From NCBI GenBank assembly GCA_030951065.1, contig JAUZQH010000086.1:1-13790 (forward strand): a DNA stretch of 13,790 nt. Direction: 5' to 3'. The stretch is from Mariprofundus sp. GTDB taxonomy: Bacteria > Pseudomonadota > Zetaproteobacteria > Mariprofundales > Mariprofundaceae. The notes under the pieces were generated by a model. It was given only the letters and a program-made list of their open reading frames with translations. It was not told where the DNA came from and ran no database searches. Position numbers and translations under genes: made by a program. Positions within the stretch are counted from its first letter, which is position 1. The number at the start of each line of letters is the position of its first letter. This document shows positions 1-7,413 of this stretch, one piece after another.

Positions 1-93
1 CTGATCACCGGCATGGCCACCCCGCGTCAGCCCCGCGATCAAAGCCTCAGCCATATTGCCGCCACCAATAAATGCTATATTCAGTCTCTGCAT
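1..93 (-). CDS. proC: Pyrroline-5-carboxylate reductase, N-terminal fragment (cut by window edge)
   Basis: Only the first 31 codons are present; the gene continues beyond base 1. ProC reduces 1-pyrroline-5-carboxylate to L-proline with NAD(P)H in the cytoplasm, the last step of proline synthesis. The visible N-terminus, MQRLNIAFIGGGNMAEALI, is the first beta strand and glycine-rich turn of the Rossmann fold (FIGGGNMAEAL), highly typical of ProC. The ATG at 93..91 is preceded by a purine-rich AAGG-type ribosome site about 7 bases upstream. It is the last gene of the minus-strand dnaX-ybaB-recR-yggS run. yggS next to proC is a very common bacterial pairing. Identity rests on a short fragment plus context. 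Confidence 0.85.
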   Translation of the reverse strand, partial: MQRLNIAFIGGGNMAEALIAGLTRGGHAGDQ

Positions 94-219
94 GTTTTTT
101 ACCTTACCCCTTCAATTACAATCCAAACATAACACCGCTAACACCGCATATGAACACACGGAAAACCCCTTACAACTCTCTCTTGGGAAACTCAGCTGTG
201 AAACACTTCTGACCATATC

Positions 220-891
220 TCACTTTCGTATATCCCAATCACCGAACAGAACAGAGCCCAACCGCACCATGGTCGCACCTTCCTGCACAGCGACACGAAA
301 ATCACCGCTCATACCCATACTCAATTCAGCCCTGCCCGATTCCGGCAGGCTTCCACCGAACAGGGTATCCCGCAAGCGCCGCACGGTCCGAAATGCCTGC
401 CGAACTCCGTCCCCGCGTGGAGCCATGCACATCAGACCGCCCAGTTGTAATCCCTGCACATCAGCCAAAGCTTCGGCCAATGTTGGCACAGCATCCGGAC
501 TTACCCCGTGCTGCCCTGGCGTTCCGGCAATATTGACCTGAATCAATACCGGTAAAACCCGATCACCGACATGGCGAGCCACAGCCCTGGCTGTCTCCAG
601 ATTGTCACAACTGTGCCACATAGCAGCATGGCGACCGATATACTTGGCCTTGTTCTTCTGCACCGGCCCGATCATATGCCATTCGCAAACAGGCCACCGA
701 TTGCTGCGATCACGCAACTGCTGGGGGCGGGATTCAGCAAATTGTATCTGTCCTGCATCGATCAATGTCTGCACCGCGACATCCGGCGCATATTTACTGA
801 CTGCCAACATCGAAACGCCGGCTGCTTTCATCTCGTTACTGAGTTGTTGATAGCGTTGAACAAGCTGTTGCGGATTCGCTGTCAAGGGCAT
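220..891 (-). CDS. yggS: YggS/PROSC family pyridoxal 5'-phosphate homeostasis protein
   Basis: A 223-residue cytoplasmic protein of the alanine racemase-N fold that binds PLP without a known catalytic reaction; family members buffer PLP and affect amino-acid metabolism. Seen: the PLP lysine in LAVSKY (about residue 33), WHMIGPVQKNK (71-81), LIQVNIAG (116-123), GGLMCMAP (151-158) and the phosphate-binding end SMGMSGDFRVAVQEGATMVRLGSVLFG (191-217, shown by its key residues). The segment usually reading FGEN/FGES-VQE is FAESRPQQ here, a moderate divergence. The open frame extends 7 codons further upstream inside recR, but the ATG at 891..889 overlaps the recR stop by one base (TAATG), which favours translational coupling and gives the normal family length. 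proC follows after 126 bases. Confidence 0.9.
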   Translation of the reverse strand: MPLTANPQQLVQRYQQLSNEMKAAGVSMLAVSKYAPDVAVQTLIDAGQIQFAESRPQQLRDRSNRWPVCEWHMIGPVQKNKAKYIGRHAAMWHSCDNLETARAVARHVGDRVLPVLIQVNIAGTPGQHGVSPDAVPTLAEALADVQGLQLGGLMCMAPRGDGVRQAFRTVRRLRDTLFGGSLPESGRAELSMGMSGDFRVAVQEGATMVRLGSVLFGDWDIRK

Positions 892-1511
892 TACAGCACC
901 GCTGAATTCCAACTGACACGCTGATCAAGCGCTCTGCTCAGGGTATGTTCATCCAGATATTCCAGTTCGCCACCTTCCGGCACGCCACGGGCAATGCGGG
1001 AAATCCGAACATTCTGATGCTGATATCGATTGGCCAGATAGTGGGCAGTCGCTTCGCCATCCACCGTTGCACTCGTGGCCAGAATCAGCTCGCTGATCCC
1101 CTGCTCGACACGTTTATCCAACGCGATCAATCTGAGCTGCTCCGGTCCAACTCCATCCACCGGGCTCAAACGTCCACGCAACACATGATAACAGCCACGG
1201 TAGCCATGTCCTCGCTCCATCATCAGCACATCTACCGGCTGCTCAACCAGACAGATTACAGTCGCATCACGATTCACATCCGTACAAAACTGACAGTGTC
1301 CCTGTTCGGCAAAGCAGCCGCAGATTTCACAAAAGCCAACTTCTTCATGCAGTATTTTCAATGCCTCGGCCAGATGCTCGGAATCGGAAGCCGGCCGAGA
1401 CAACAGATTCAGGCCCAGTCGCATGGCGGTTTTCGGACCGATACCAGGTAAAGTAGCCAGCATTTCGATCACCCGCGCCAGCGGTGCCGGCACGCCCGGC
1501 AGATGAATCAA
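891..1511 (-). CDS. recR: Recombination mediator protein RecR
   Basis: RecR works with RecF/RecO to load RecA onto SSB-covered gapped DNA. The 206-residue length is normal for the family. Domains in order: helix-hairpin-helix around LPGIGPKTAMRLGLNLL (21-37); a four-cysteine zinc finger with C61, C64, C73 and C76; a Toprim domain starting at ICLVEQPVDVLMME (86-99, conserved E90); and the C-terminal signature GVPEGGELEYLDEHTLSRAL (176-195). The start is a TTG at 1511..1509 whose last two bases lie in the ybaB stop (TTGA overlap). No ATG or GTG gives a full helix-hairpin-helix with a better position, and no clear ribosome site is visible, so initiation probably depends on ybaB translation. Confidence 0.95.
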   Translation of the reverse strand: MIHLPGVPAPLARVIEMLATLPGIGPKTAMRLGLNLLSRPASDSEHLAEALKILHEEVGFCEICGCFAEQGHCQFCTDVNRDATVICLVEQPVDVLMMERGHGYRGCYHVLRGRLSPVDGVGPEQLRLIALDKRVEQGISELILATSATVDGEATAHYLANRYQHQNVRISRIARGVPEGGELEYLDEHTLSRALDQRVSWNSAVL

Positions 1512-1822
1512 AGAGAAAAACCGGGGGGCAATGGCATACCAGCCATCAATCCCTGCTGTTTTTGCTTTTGTGTTTCGGAAACTTTCCGGGACGCCTGATT
1601 AAAAGCAGCCGCCACCAGATCTTCAATGAGGTCCTTGTCCTGTTCATCCCATACGGACGGGTCAATATCAACACGACGTACAATCTGGTCACCGGTCATG
1701 ATCACTTTAACCATGCCGCCTCCAGCCTCACCGGTGATCTCCATCGCAGCCATTTCTTCCTGCATCTGTTTCATATTTTCCTGCATTTTCTTGGCTTGCT
1801 GCATCATTTTTCCGATATTCAT
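1508..1822 (-). CDS. ybaB: YbaB/EbfC family nucleoid-associated DNA-binding protein
   Basis: A 104-residue protein of the YbaB/EbfC family, which forms dimers shaped like tweezers and binds DNA. The N-terminal helix (MNIGKMMQQAKKMQENMKQM) is rich in methionine and charged residues, as is usual. The middle GEAGGGMVKVIMTGDQIVRRVDIDP (31-55, key residues G34-G36 and VDIDP) is the family core, followed by a helix (EDLVAAAFNQASRKV). The C-terminus is proline- and glycine-rich. The ATG is preceded by AGGAG about 7 bases upstream. It lies 69 bp after dnaX and overlaps recR by 4 bases, the widespread dnaX-ybaB-recR order. Confidence 0.95.
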   Translation of the reverse strand: MNIGKMMQQAKKMQENMKQMQEEMAAMEITGEAGGGMVKVIMTGDQIVRRVDIDPSVWDEQDKDLIEDLVAAAFNQASRKVSETQKQKQQGLMAGMPLPPGFSL

Positions 1823-1891
1823 GCATTCACTCCTGTCATATATCCATACCTGATTTATCCATAATCAAACATGATTGAATTTATACAAAGA

Positions 1892-3565
1892 CTATTCAGC
1901 ATCCGGGACACCCGCAGGCAGCACCTTGACCAGCCTGGCATCCATTTCACGTATCAGCGCCTGCACATGCGGATCATCTTCTGCCCCCTTGCGTAAACGC
2001 GCCTGTTCATGGCGGGCTTGTCTGGCACGTTCCTGCGACAGTGATTCACCTTCGTGTTCCGCCAGTGACTCCCACAGGACTTCTCGTCCCAGCCATTCGG
2101 CAAAAGTCATGCGGTCACTGGTTGTGATAGCGCGTTGCTGGTGTTTATCCAGAGCCAGTCGCACCCTGTCCTGAAATTCGATACATATAACATGATCCAG
2201 CATCGCCGATACACCCGGTTTCACCTCACCAAATGCTTCTACAGCCTGTTGCCATGTTGCAAAAGCATGTCCGGCTGGCCGCGACATTTCAGATAACGGC
2301 AAATGATCAACAGCTTCAACAGCTGTTTCCTCTTTTGGACTTTCCGATACCGAATGATCTTTTTGAGAGCAATCCTGTTGTGGACCGGTAACGTCTGCAT
2401 CCTCAATATCCCTGAATGCAGGTGAGGCCTGTTTGACCTGTGACTCATCATCAGGTCCGGGAACACTGGCCACTGCAGATATTGTGTTTAGTCCACACAA
2501 GCGCAACAGCACCATTTCTGCCCCCATGCGTTCATCAACCAGTGCCAGGTCGCGTATACCATTCAATAGTACCTGATAACGCAAATCCAGTGACGGGGTA
2601 TCCAGCCGTGTTGCCTGTTGCGCCAGCCAGGCGCAATGATCCGCATCCATTTCATCATCCAGCAACTCGGGGTCAACCTGTAAACAGGCCAGCTGATGCC
2701 ATAAACGACTCAGTTCCTCCAGCAAACTGCGGGGTCCGTGCCCTCTGGAGACCGCATCCCGCAGACATTGCACAGCTCGCGCTGAATCAGCGGCAAAAAT
2801 CGCTTCGGATAATGAACGCGCCAGTGTATAACCGACCATCGCCAATGCCGACATCACCTCGGCAATGCTCAACTGCCCGGATGAATAAGCCAGAACCCGT
2901 TCAGCCAGCGATAATCCATCACGCACACTGCCATCTGCCGCCCGCGCAATCGCCGCAATGGCATCTGCATCCGCCCTGATAGACTCGGCATCAAATACGT
3001 GCTTCAAATAGGAGGCAATTTCGCTCTGGCCCAATCTGCGCAGGTCGAAGCGCTGACAACGGGAACGTACCGTGACCGGCAGCTTATCGGCCTCGGTCGT
3101 AGCCAGTATAAACATCACATGTGCCGGCGGCTCTTCAAGCGTTTTCAGCAATGCGTTAAAAGCACTCTTGGACAACATATGTGCTTCATCAATGATATAG
3201 ATCTTGGTTTTTAATGTGGAGGGTGGATATCGGACACCATCGAGAATTTCCCGCACGTCATCAACACCGGTATGACTGGCTGCATCCATCTCCTGCACAT
3301 CCAGATTTGCTCCATCAGCAATACTCCGGCAGGCGACACACTCGCCACAGGGTTCACCCTGATCAGGTTGTTCACAATTTACTGCCATCGCCATCAGGCG
3401 GGCAATGGTGGTTTTTCCCACCCCCCTGATACCGCATAACAGATAGGCATGTGCCAGATTGCCACTGGCCAGTGCATTTTTCAGGGTACGCACCACGATA
3501 TCCTGACCTACAAGATCAGCAAACTTCTGTGGTCGCCAGCGTCGGGCCAGTACGAGATAAGACAT
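1892..3565 (-). CDS. dnaX: DNA polymerase III subunit tau/gamma (clamp loader ATPase)
   Basis: The motor subunit of the sliding-clamp loader. Seen: an AAA+ module with Walker A GIRGVGKT (45-52), a zinc module with C64, C73, C76 and C79, Walker B IYIIDEAH (122-129), sensor 1 LATTEAD (154-160) and the SRC motif VRSRCQRF (166-173). After the AAA+ and collar domains (to about residue 365) comes an acidic, low-complexity linker (about 365-425) and then a small C-terminal domain ending in a charged helix, as expected of tau, which contacts the helicase and polymerase. At 557 residues it is shorter than the 643-residue Escherichia coli tau, mostly in the linker. The ribosome site before the ATG at 3565 is weak. 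It is the first gene of its operon; the dksA terminator lies upstream. Confidence 0.96.
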   Translation of the reverse strand: MSYLVLARRWRPQKFADLVGQDIVVRTLKNALASGNLAHAYLLCGIRGVGKTTIARLMAMAVNCEQPDQGEPCGECVACRSIADGANLDVQEMDAASHTGVDDVREILDGVRYPPSTLKTKIYIIDEAHMLSKSAFNALLKTLEEPPAHVMFILATTEADKLPVTVRSRCQRFDLRRLGQSEIASYLKHVFDAESIRADADAIAAIARAADGSVRDGLSLAERVLAYSSGQLSIAEVMSALAMVGYTLARSLSEAIFAADSARAVQCLRDAVSRGHGPRSLLEELSRLWHQLACLQVDPELLDDEMDADHCAWLAQQATRLDTPSLDLRYQVLLNGIRDLALVDERMGAEMVLLRLCGLNTISAVASVPGPDDESQVKQASPAFRDIEDADVTGPQQDCSQKDHSVSESPKEETAVEAVDHLPLSEMSRPAGHAFATWQQAVEAFGEVKPGVSAMLDHVICIEFQDRVRLALDKHQQRAITTSDRMTFAEWLGREVLWESLAEHEGESLSQERARQARHEQARLRKGAEDDPHVQALIREMDARLVKVLPAGVPDAE

Positions 3566-3640
3566 GCGGCCACTCTACGTTTTGGCTTCCGCCACGCAAT
3601 GTTTCAGCAGCCCCGTTCTATGATCAATATTATGACCAAT

Positions 3641-3671
3641 AAAAAAAGCCCGCTACAGTGAGCGGGCTTTT
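3641..3671 (-). terminator. Intrinsic terminator of dksA
   Basis: An 11-bp perfect stem (3644-3654 paired with 3661-3671; GC core AGCCCGCT/AGCGGGCT) encloses a 6-base loop. Read on the minus strand, the stem is followed by a run of seven T. It sits 34 bases past the dksA stop and just upstream of dnaX, so it should separate dksA from the dnaX operon. On the plus strand the T run is only four bases and no plus-strand gene ends here. Confidence 0.88.
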
Positions 3672-3705
3672 CAGAATTCAGTCGGAATCATTCAAGCAGA
3701 ATGGT

Positions 3706-4077
3706 TCAGTCAAGACGTGTTCGTTCTTCCTGTTCCTGAGCTGTTTTACACTCAATACAAAGCGTTGTCACCGGACGAGCCTGCAAACGCTTGAGACTGA
3801 TATCGCCACCACATGCATCGCATTCGCCAAACTCGCCTTCCTTGATGCGTTCAATAGCCTGATCAATCTTTTTAATCAATTTGCGTTCGCGATCCTTGAT
3901 ACGCAAATCGAAATTGCGATCAGTCTCCATACTGGCCTGATCAGTCGGATCAGGAAACGACGTCTGTTCCTGATCCTGCATGGACTGCATGTTCACACTC
4001 TGCCCAACTTCCAGCTCAGCTTTCCAGTCAGTCAGCTGTTTTTCAAAATCTGCCAATTGTTTCTTGGTCAGTGCCAT
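3706..4077 (-). CDS. dksA: RNA polymerase-binding transcription factor DksA
   Basis: DksA enters the RNA polymerase secondary channel and, with ppGpp, lowers stable-RNA promoter activity and activates amino-acid promoters. Seen: a coiled-coil region with the tip motif DPTDQA (43-48), matching the functional DxxDxA pattern, then a second helix (about 52-80) and a C4 zinc finger with C86, C89, C107 and C110 in CDACGGDISLKRLQARP-type context. All four cysteines are present, so this is the zinc form rather than a cysteine-poor paralogue. At 123 residues it is shorter than the 151-residue E. coli protein, lacking part of the N-terminus. The ATG at 4077 has a strong AGGAGG site 6 bases upstream. 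It is transcribed alone, with its own promoter and terminator, divergent from pilT. Confidence 0.94.
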   Translation of the reverse strand: MALTKKQLADFEKQLTDWKAELEVGQSVNMQSMQDQEQTSFPDPTDQASMETDRNFDLRIKDRERKLIKKIDQAIERIKEGEFGECDACGGDISLKRLQARPVTTLCIECKTAQEQEERTRLD

Positions 4078-4177
4078 TTCATCCTCCTGCCAATAGGCAA
4101 TCCGAAAGCGGTATTGCCAAAAGGGCGCGAACCTTAGCGATTCTTGTGAATGGTGTAAATAAAGGCTGTGCCAGAGA

Positions 4178-4186
4178 ATTATAACA
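4178..4186 (-). promoter_or_regulatory. Extended -10 promoter element upstream of dksA
   Basis: On the minus strand the bases read TGTTATAAT, that is TGn followed by a perfect TATAAT. No good -35 hexamer lies 16-18 bases upstream, where a run of eight T is found, which fits an extended -10 promoter that can do without one. It would give a leader of roughly 90-95 bases before the dksA ATG. Confidence 0.5.
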
Positions 4187-4229
4187 CTGAAACAAAAAAA
4201 ACACGATAGTTAAAATCAGCTTGTTTCAG
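4187..4229. repeat. 9-bp inverted repeat overlapping the dksA promoter upstream region
   Basis: CTGAAACAA at 4187-4195 and its exact reverse complement TTGTTTCAG at 4221-4229 are separated by 25 bases. The inner arm abuts the dksA -10 element, so a protein bound there would contact the promoter. A regulatory role is inferred from position only. Confidence 0.4.
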
Positions 4230-4431
4230 CATCGAATATTATGACATTGTCCCGGTCATTGTGGTGGCATGCAGTATGGCAGCATGTTTAAACAGTCCTG
4301 GCAACCCCATCCACATCGGAACATATATTTCCGACCGAATACTGCAAAGCAAACTTGCAGCAAATGGCTCACGCTCTTATGCTCTGCTAATGGGTTGGCG
4401 ATAGACAGAACAATGCCCCTGGGGAGTAATC

Positions 4432-5484
4432 ATGGAAGTATCTGAACTGCTTGCGTTTACAGTTAAAAACAATGCTTCAGACCTGCACCTGTCATCAGGT
4501 GAGCCCCCCATGATCCGTATCAATGGTGATATGACACGTATTAAAATGCCTGATATCGACAGGCGTGATGTGCAGGCCATGGTGTACGACATCATGAGCG
4601 ACACCCAGCGCAAATTATTTGAAGAGCATATGGAAATCGACTTTTCTTTCTCGCTTGGAGAAATCGCCCGTTTTCGTGTCAATGTCTTTGAGCAGCGGCG
4701 TGGTATGGGAGCTGTATTCCGTGTTATCCCCAATGAGGTTCTAACCCTGGATCAATTGAGCTGTCCTCAGGTTTTCCGTGATATTGCCATGATGCCGCGC
4801 GGCATATGTCTGGTCACAGGTCCTACCGGCTCCGGTAAGTCAACCACATTGGCAGCCATGGTCGACCATCGCAATGACAGCGAACGCGGCCATATTCTGA
4901 CCATTGAAGACCCGATTGAATTCGTACACCGTTCCAAAAACTGTCTGATTTCGCAGCGTGAACTCGGGCCACATACGCACTCATTCGCCAATGCCCTGCG
5001 CAGTGCCCTGCGTGAAGATCCGGATGTCATTCTGGTCGGTGAGTTGCGTGACCTGGAGACCATTCGTCTGGCTTTGACCGCAGCTGAAACCGGCCATATG
5101 GTGTTCGGAACATTGCACACGTCCTCCGCACCCAAAACAATCGATCGAATCATCGATGTCTTTCCGGCCGGAGAAAAGGAAATGGTACGCTCCATGCTTT
5201 CTGAATCGATTCGCGCCGTGATTTCACAAACCCTGATCAAAACTGCTGATGAAACAGGGCGTATAGCTGCTCATGAAATTATGCTGGGAACACCGGCCAT
5301 CCGAAATCTGATTCGTGAAAATAAAATCGCCCAGATGGTATCCGTCATGCAAACATCACAGCGGGATGGTATGCAAACACTTGATTCGCACCTGCAACTA
5401 CTGGTCAAGTCACGTAAAATCACCCAACAGGCCGCAATGGAGAAAAGCAGCAATAAAAAACTCTTCGGCGGAGGCATTGTCTAG
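4432..5484 (+). CDS. pilT: Type IV pilus retraction ATPase PilT
   Basis: A hexameric cytoplasmic ATPase at the base of the type IV pilus that drives pilin depolymerisation and so twitching, surface sensing and DNA uptake. Length 350 residues, close to the usual 344-350. Seen in order: PAS-like N-domain with SDLHLSSGEPPMIRI (16-30); Walker A GPTGSGKST (130-138); Asp box ILTIEDPIEF (155-164); Walker B DVILVGELRDLETI (198-211); His box TGHMVFGTLHT (220-230); and the PilT-specific retraction motif AIRNLIRE (289-296). That last motif separates PilT from PilU and from the extension ATPase PilB. The ATG has a GGGGAG site 7 bases upstream. pilU follows 22 bases downstream, so the two are probably co-transcribed. 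Confidence 0.97.
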   Translation: MEVSELLAFTVKNNASDLHLSSGEPPMIRINGDMTRIKMPDIDRRDVQAMVYDIMSDTQRKLFEEHMEIDFSFSLGEIARFRVNVFEQRRGMGAVFRVIPNEVLTLDQLSCPQVFRDIAMMPRGICLVTGPTGSGKSTTLAAMVDHRNDSERGHILTIEDPIEFVHRSKNCLISQRELGPHTHSFANALRSALREDPDVILVGELRDLETIRLALTAAETGHMVFGTLHTSSAPKTIDRIIDVFPAGEKEMVRSMLSESIRAVISQTLIKTADETGRIAAHEIMLGTPAIRNLIRENKIAQMVSVMQTSQRDGMQTLDSHLQLLVKSRKITQQAAMEKSSNKKLFGGGIV

Positions 5485-5506
5485 TGCTCCCTGCCCGGCT
5501 TGATTC

Positions 5507-6694
5507 ATGAGTATTTCCTCAAGAAATAATAAAAGTATGAAAGAAACGGATTCACAAAAACTGTCCATCAAACAACTCCTGTCTGTGATGGAAAGACGCG
5601 ATGCATCCGATGCCTATCTTACAACAGATATGCCACCCTCCTATCGAATCGATGGCATCGTTCATACCATGAATCAGCCTGCCCTGACTGCCGTCCAATG
5701 CGAACAACTGGCTTATTCAATCATGAACGACAAGCAGCAGAATACGTTTGCAGCCGAACATGAAATGAATCTTGCGCTTTCATTTCATGATATTGGCCGT
5801 TTCCGGGTCAATATATTCCGCCAGCGCGGCAATATTGGCATGGTTATCCGCAAGGTGAAGCTTGAAATACCCACCATTGATGAGCTGGGTCTGCCGGATA
5901 TATTCAGGGATATTGTCATGGAGCCCCGTGGGCTGGTGCTCATGGTTGGCGCAACCGGCTGTGGTAAATCATCCTCACTGGCAGCCATGGTCGACTGGCG
6001 CAACAGTAATCAGAGCGGCCATATTATTTCGATTGAAGACCCCATTGAGTTTATTCATCAGCATAAAAAATCCGTCATAACCCAACGTGAAATCGGTACG
6101 GATACTCTGGCGTATCAGACAGCACTGAAAAATACGCTCAGGCAAGCACCTGATGTGATTCTGATAGGCGAAATACGCGACCGGGAAACGATGGAGCATG
6201 CTCTCGAATTCTCTGAAACAGGTCATCTGTGTCTGGCCACACTGCATGCCAATAACGCCAATCAGGCGCTGGAACGCATTATCAACTTCTTTCCGGAAGA
6301 CCTGCACCCACAGGTCTGCCTGAACCTGGCTCTGAATATGAAAGCGGTATTATCACAACGGCTGGTCAGATCGCCGGATGGCAAACGGCTGCCTGCTGTG
6401 GAAATTCTGCTTAATACGCCGCGTATTTCTGATCTGATCATCAAATGGTCTATCTCCGACATCAAGGCGTCCATGGCCACCGGAAAAAATTACGGCATGC
6501 AAACCTTCGATCAATCATTGCTGGCATTGTGGAAGGAAGGGCTGATTTCAGAAAATGAAGCCCTTCGCCATGCCGACTCGGTTAATAATCTTCGGTTACA
6601 AATCAAAATGATCAAGCTTAAAGATTCCGGAGATCAAACTGGCGGTTTGGAACAGGCATCCCGCAATATAAGTTCGCATGGCCTGGATATCTGA
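5507..6694 (+). CDS. pilU: PilT-dependent type IV pilus retraction ATPase PilU
   Basis: A PilT paralogue that needs PilT and adds force to retraction. Seen: N-domain DASDAYLTTDMPPSYRIDG (32-50); Walker A GATGCGKSS (148-156), where most relatives have a Ser and Thr in place of the Cys and last Ser; Asp box IISIEDPIEF (173-182); Walker B DVILIGEIRDRETMEHA (216-232); His box TGHLCLATLHANN (238-250), followed by NQALERIINFFPED, which is diagnostic of PilU. The AIRNLIRE motif of PilT is replaced by RISDLIIK. The C-terminal tail (about 370-395) is polar and looks disordered. The start is uncertain: the ATG at 5507 lacks a clear ribosome site, and an in-frame ATG at 5537 would remove 10 polar residues. 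Confidence 0.95.
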   Translation: MSISSRNNKSMKETDSQKLSIKQLLSVMERRDASDAYLTTDMPPSYRIDGIVHTMNQPALTAVQCEQLAYSIMNDKQQNTFAAEHEMNLALSFHDIGRFRVNIFRQRGNIGMVIRKVKLEIPTIDELGLPDIFRDIVMEPRGLVLMVGATGCGKSSSLAAMVDWRNSNQSGHIISIEDPIEFIHQHKKSVITQREIGTDTLAYQTALKNTLRQAPDVILIGEIRDRETMEHALEFSETGHLCLATLHANNANQALERIINFFPEDLHPQVCLNLALNMKAVLSQRLVRSPDGKRLPAVEILLNTPRISDLIIKWSISDIKASMATGKNYGMQTFDQSLLALWKEGLISENEALRHADSVNNLRLQIKMIKLKDSGDQTGGLEQASRNISSHGLDI

Positions 6695-6771
6695 TTGCCT
6701 AACACTGATGCGAGCCTTAACAATGGTTCCTATGGCGTAAAAAATCACACTGAAACAGTATGGGCTGACTG

Positions 6772-7413
6772 TCAGCCGGGCCGGGAGTCATACCTTGCAA
6801 GAGACTTGATCGCATGCCGGATGATCTGCGTATCATCGTGAAGTCCTTCCCTTCCCTCATTCATCTGCGATAATTGAATCGCCTCACCCACCACTACCCT
6901 GGCACGGCTGCGGCGATAAAACGGACGCCACAGGTGTACATGATCAAATGGCCATACGCCGGATACCCGGAACGGAATAATCGGCGCCCCTGTTTCACGG
7001 GCAATCAGCGCTGCACCGGGCATGATACGATGTAAGGGGATCGGAGGATTGGCCGCACCTTCCGGAAATATGCACAGCGCATTACCTTCCTGAACGACCT
7101 GGGTAGCCTGTCGCAAGGCCTGTCTGTTGGCACCACCGGGATTAACCGGAATGGCACCCACCATGTCAAACCCCCAACGTACATACCACATTTTTTGATA
7201 ATACTCGCGCGCCATCAGAAAGGATAAGGGGCGGTTCACAGAGGCCTGAATCAACAGAGGGTCCAGTCCACAGATATGATTGCCGACCAGAATAAGCGGC
7301 CCGTCCGGTAAAATAATCTCCTCTTTGGACAAACGGTGCCAGCCCTGGCATATCACACGGTTGATACCACGCAATAATGCATTGGGCCCTCTCTTCCCCT
7401 GCTTACATTCCAT
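6772..7413 (-). CDS. PlsC-like 1-acylglycerol-3-phosphate acyltransferase family protein
   Basis: A 213-residue member of the lysophospholipid acyltransferase (PlsC) family, which moves acyl chains onto glycerolipid or related acceptors at the membrane. Seen: catalytic block I GNHICGLDP (44-52) with the H46-x4-D51 pair intact; block II region VGAIPVN (85-91); block III CIFPEGAANPP (114-124), where FPEG is kept but the usual following Thr-Arg is replaced; and block IV APIIPFRVSG (143-152). There is no long hydrophobic anchor at the N-terminus. The substrate cannot be told from sequence, so no gene symbol is given. The ATG at 7413 has no clear ribosome site and a downstream non-ATG start is possible. 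It is convergent with pilU and divergent from the DUF3179 gene. Confidence 0.82.
   Translation of the reverse strand: MECKQGKRGPNALLRGINRVICQGWHRLSKEEIILPDGPLILVGNHICGLDPLLIQASVNRPLSFLMAREYYQKMWYVRWGFDMVGAIPVNPGGANRQALRQATQVVQEGNALCIFPEGAANPPIPLHRIMPGAALIARETGAPIIPFRVSGVWPFDHVHLWRPFYRRSRARVVVGEAIQLSQMNEGREGLHDDTQIIRHAIKSLARYDSRPG

Larger units (their letters stand above)
4078..4431. other. Divergent noncoding region between dksA and pilT
   Basis: This 354-bp stretch separates the divergent dksA and pilT and shows no convincing open frame. The dksA-proximal third holds an extended -10 promoter (4178-4186) and a 9-bp inverted repeat (4187-4195 and 4221-4229). A perfect 10-bp palindrome, TGTTTAAACA, lies at 4285-4294. 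The pilT end carries GGGGAG 7 bases before its ATG. I could not place a convincing sigma-70 or sigma-54 promoter for pilT. Confidence 0.6.

Noticed and set aside
130..147. Tandem repeat of TAACACCGC (two copies) between yggS and proC
   Set aside because: Only two 9-bp units with no link to a known element; likely chance.
56..541. Open frame of 161 codons on the plus strand over yggS and the yggS-proC gap
   Set aside because: It runs antisense to yggS, has low-complexity repeats from the complementary strand, no ribosome site and no recognisable domain.
4265..4280. Sigma-54-like TGGCAT...TGGC upstream of pilT
   Set aside because: The spacing between the GG and GC elements is one base too long (11 instead of 10) and the -12 half reads TGGC rather than TTGC.
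6739..6777. Possible terminator for the acyltransferase gene or pilU: hairpin GGCTGA-CTG-TCAGCC (6763-6777) and a small ACTG/CAGT stem before six T on the minus strand
   Set aside because: The 6-bp stem contains the acyltransferase stop codon and is too far from the T run. The stem next to the T run has only 4 bp, so neither is convincing.
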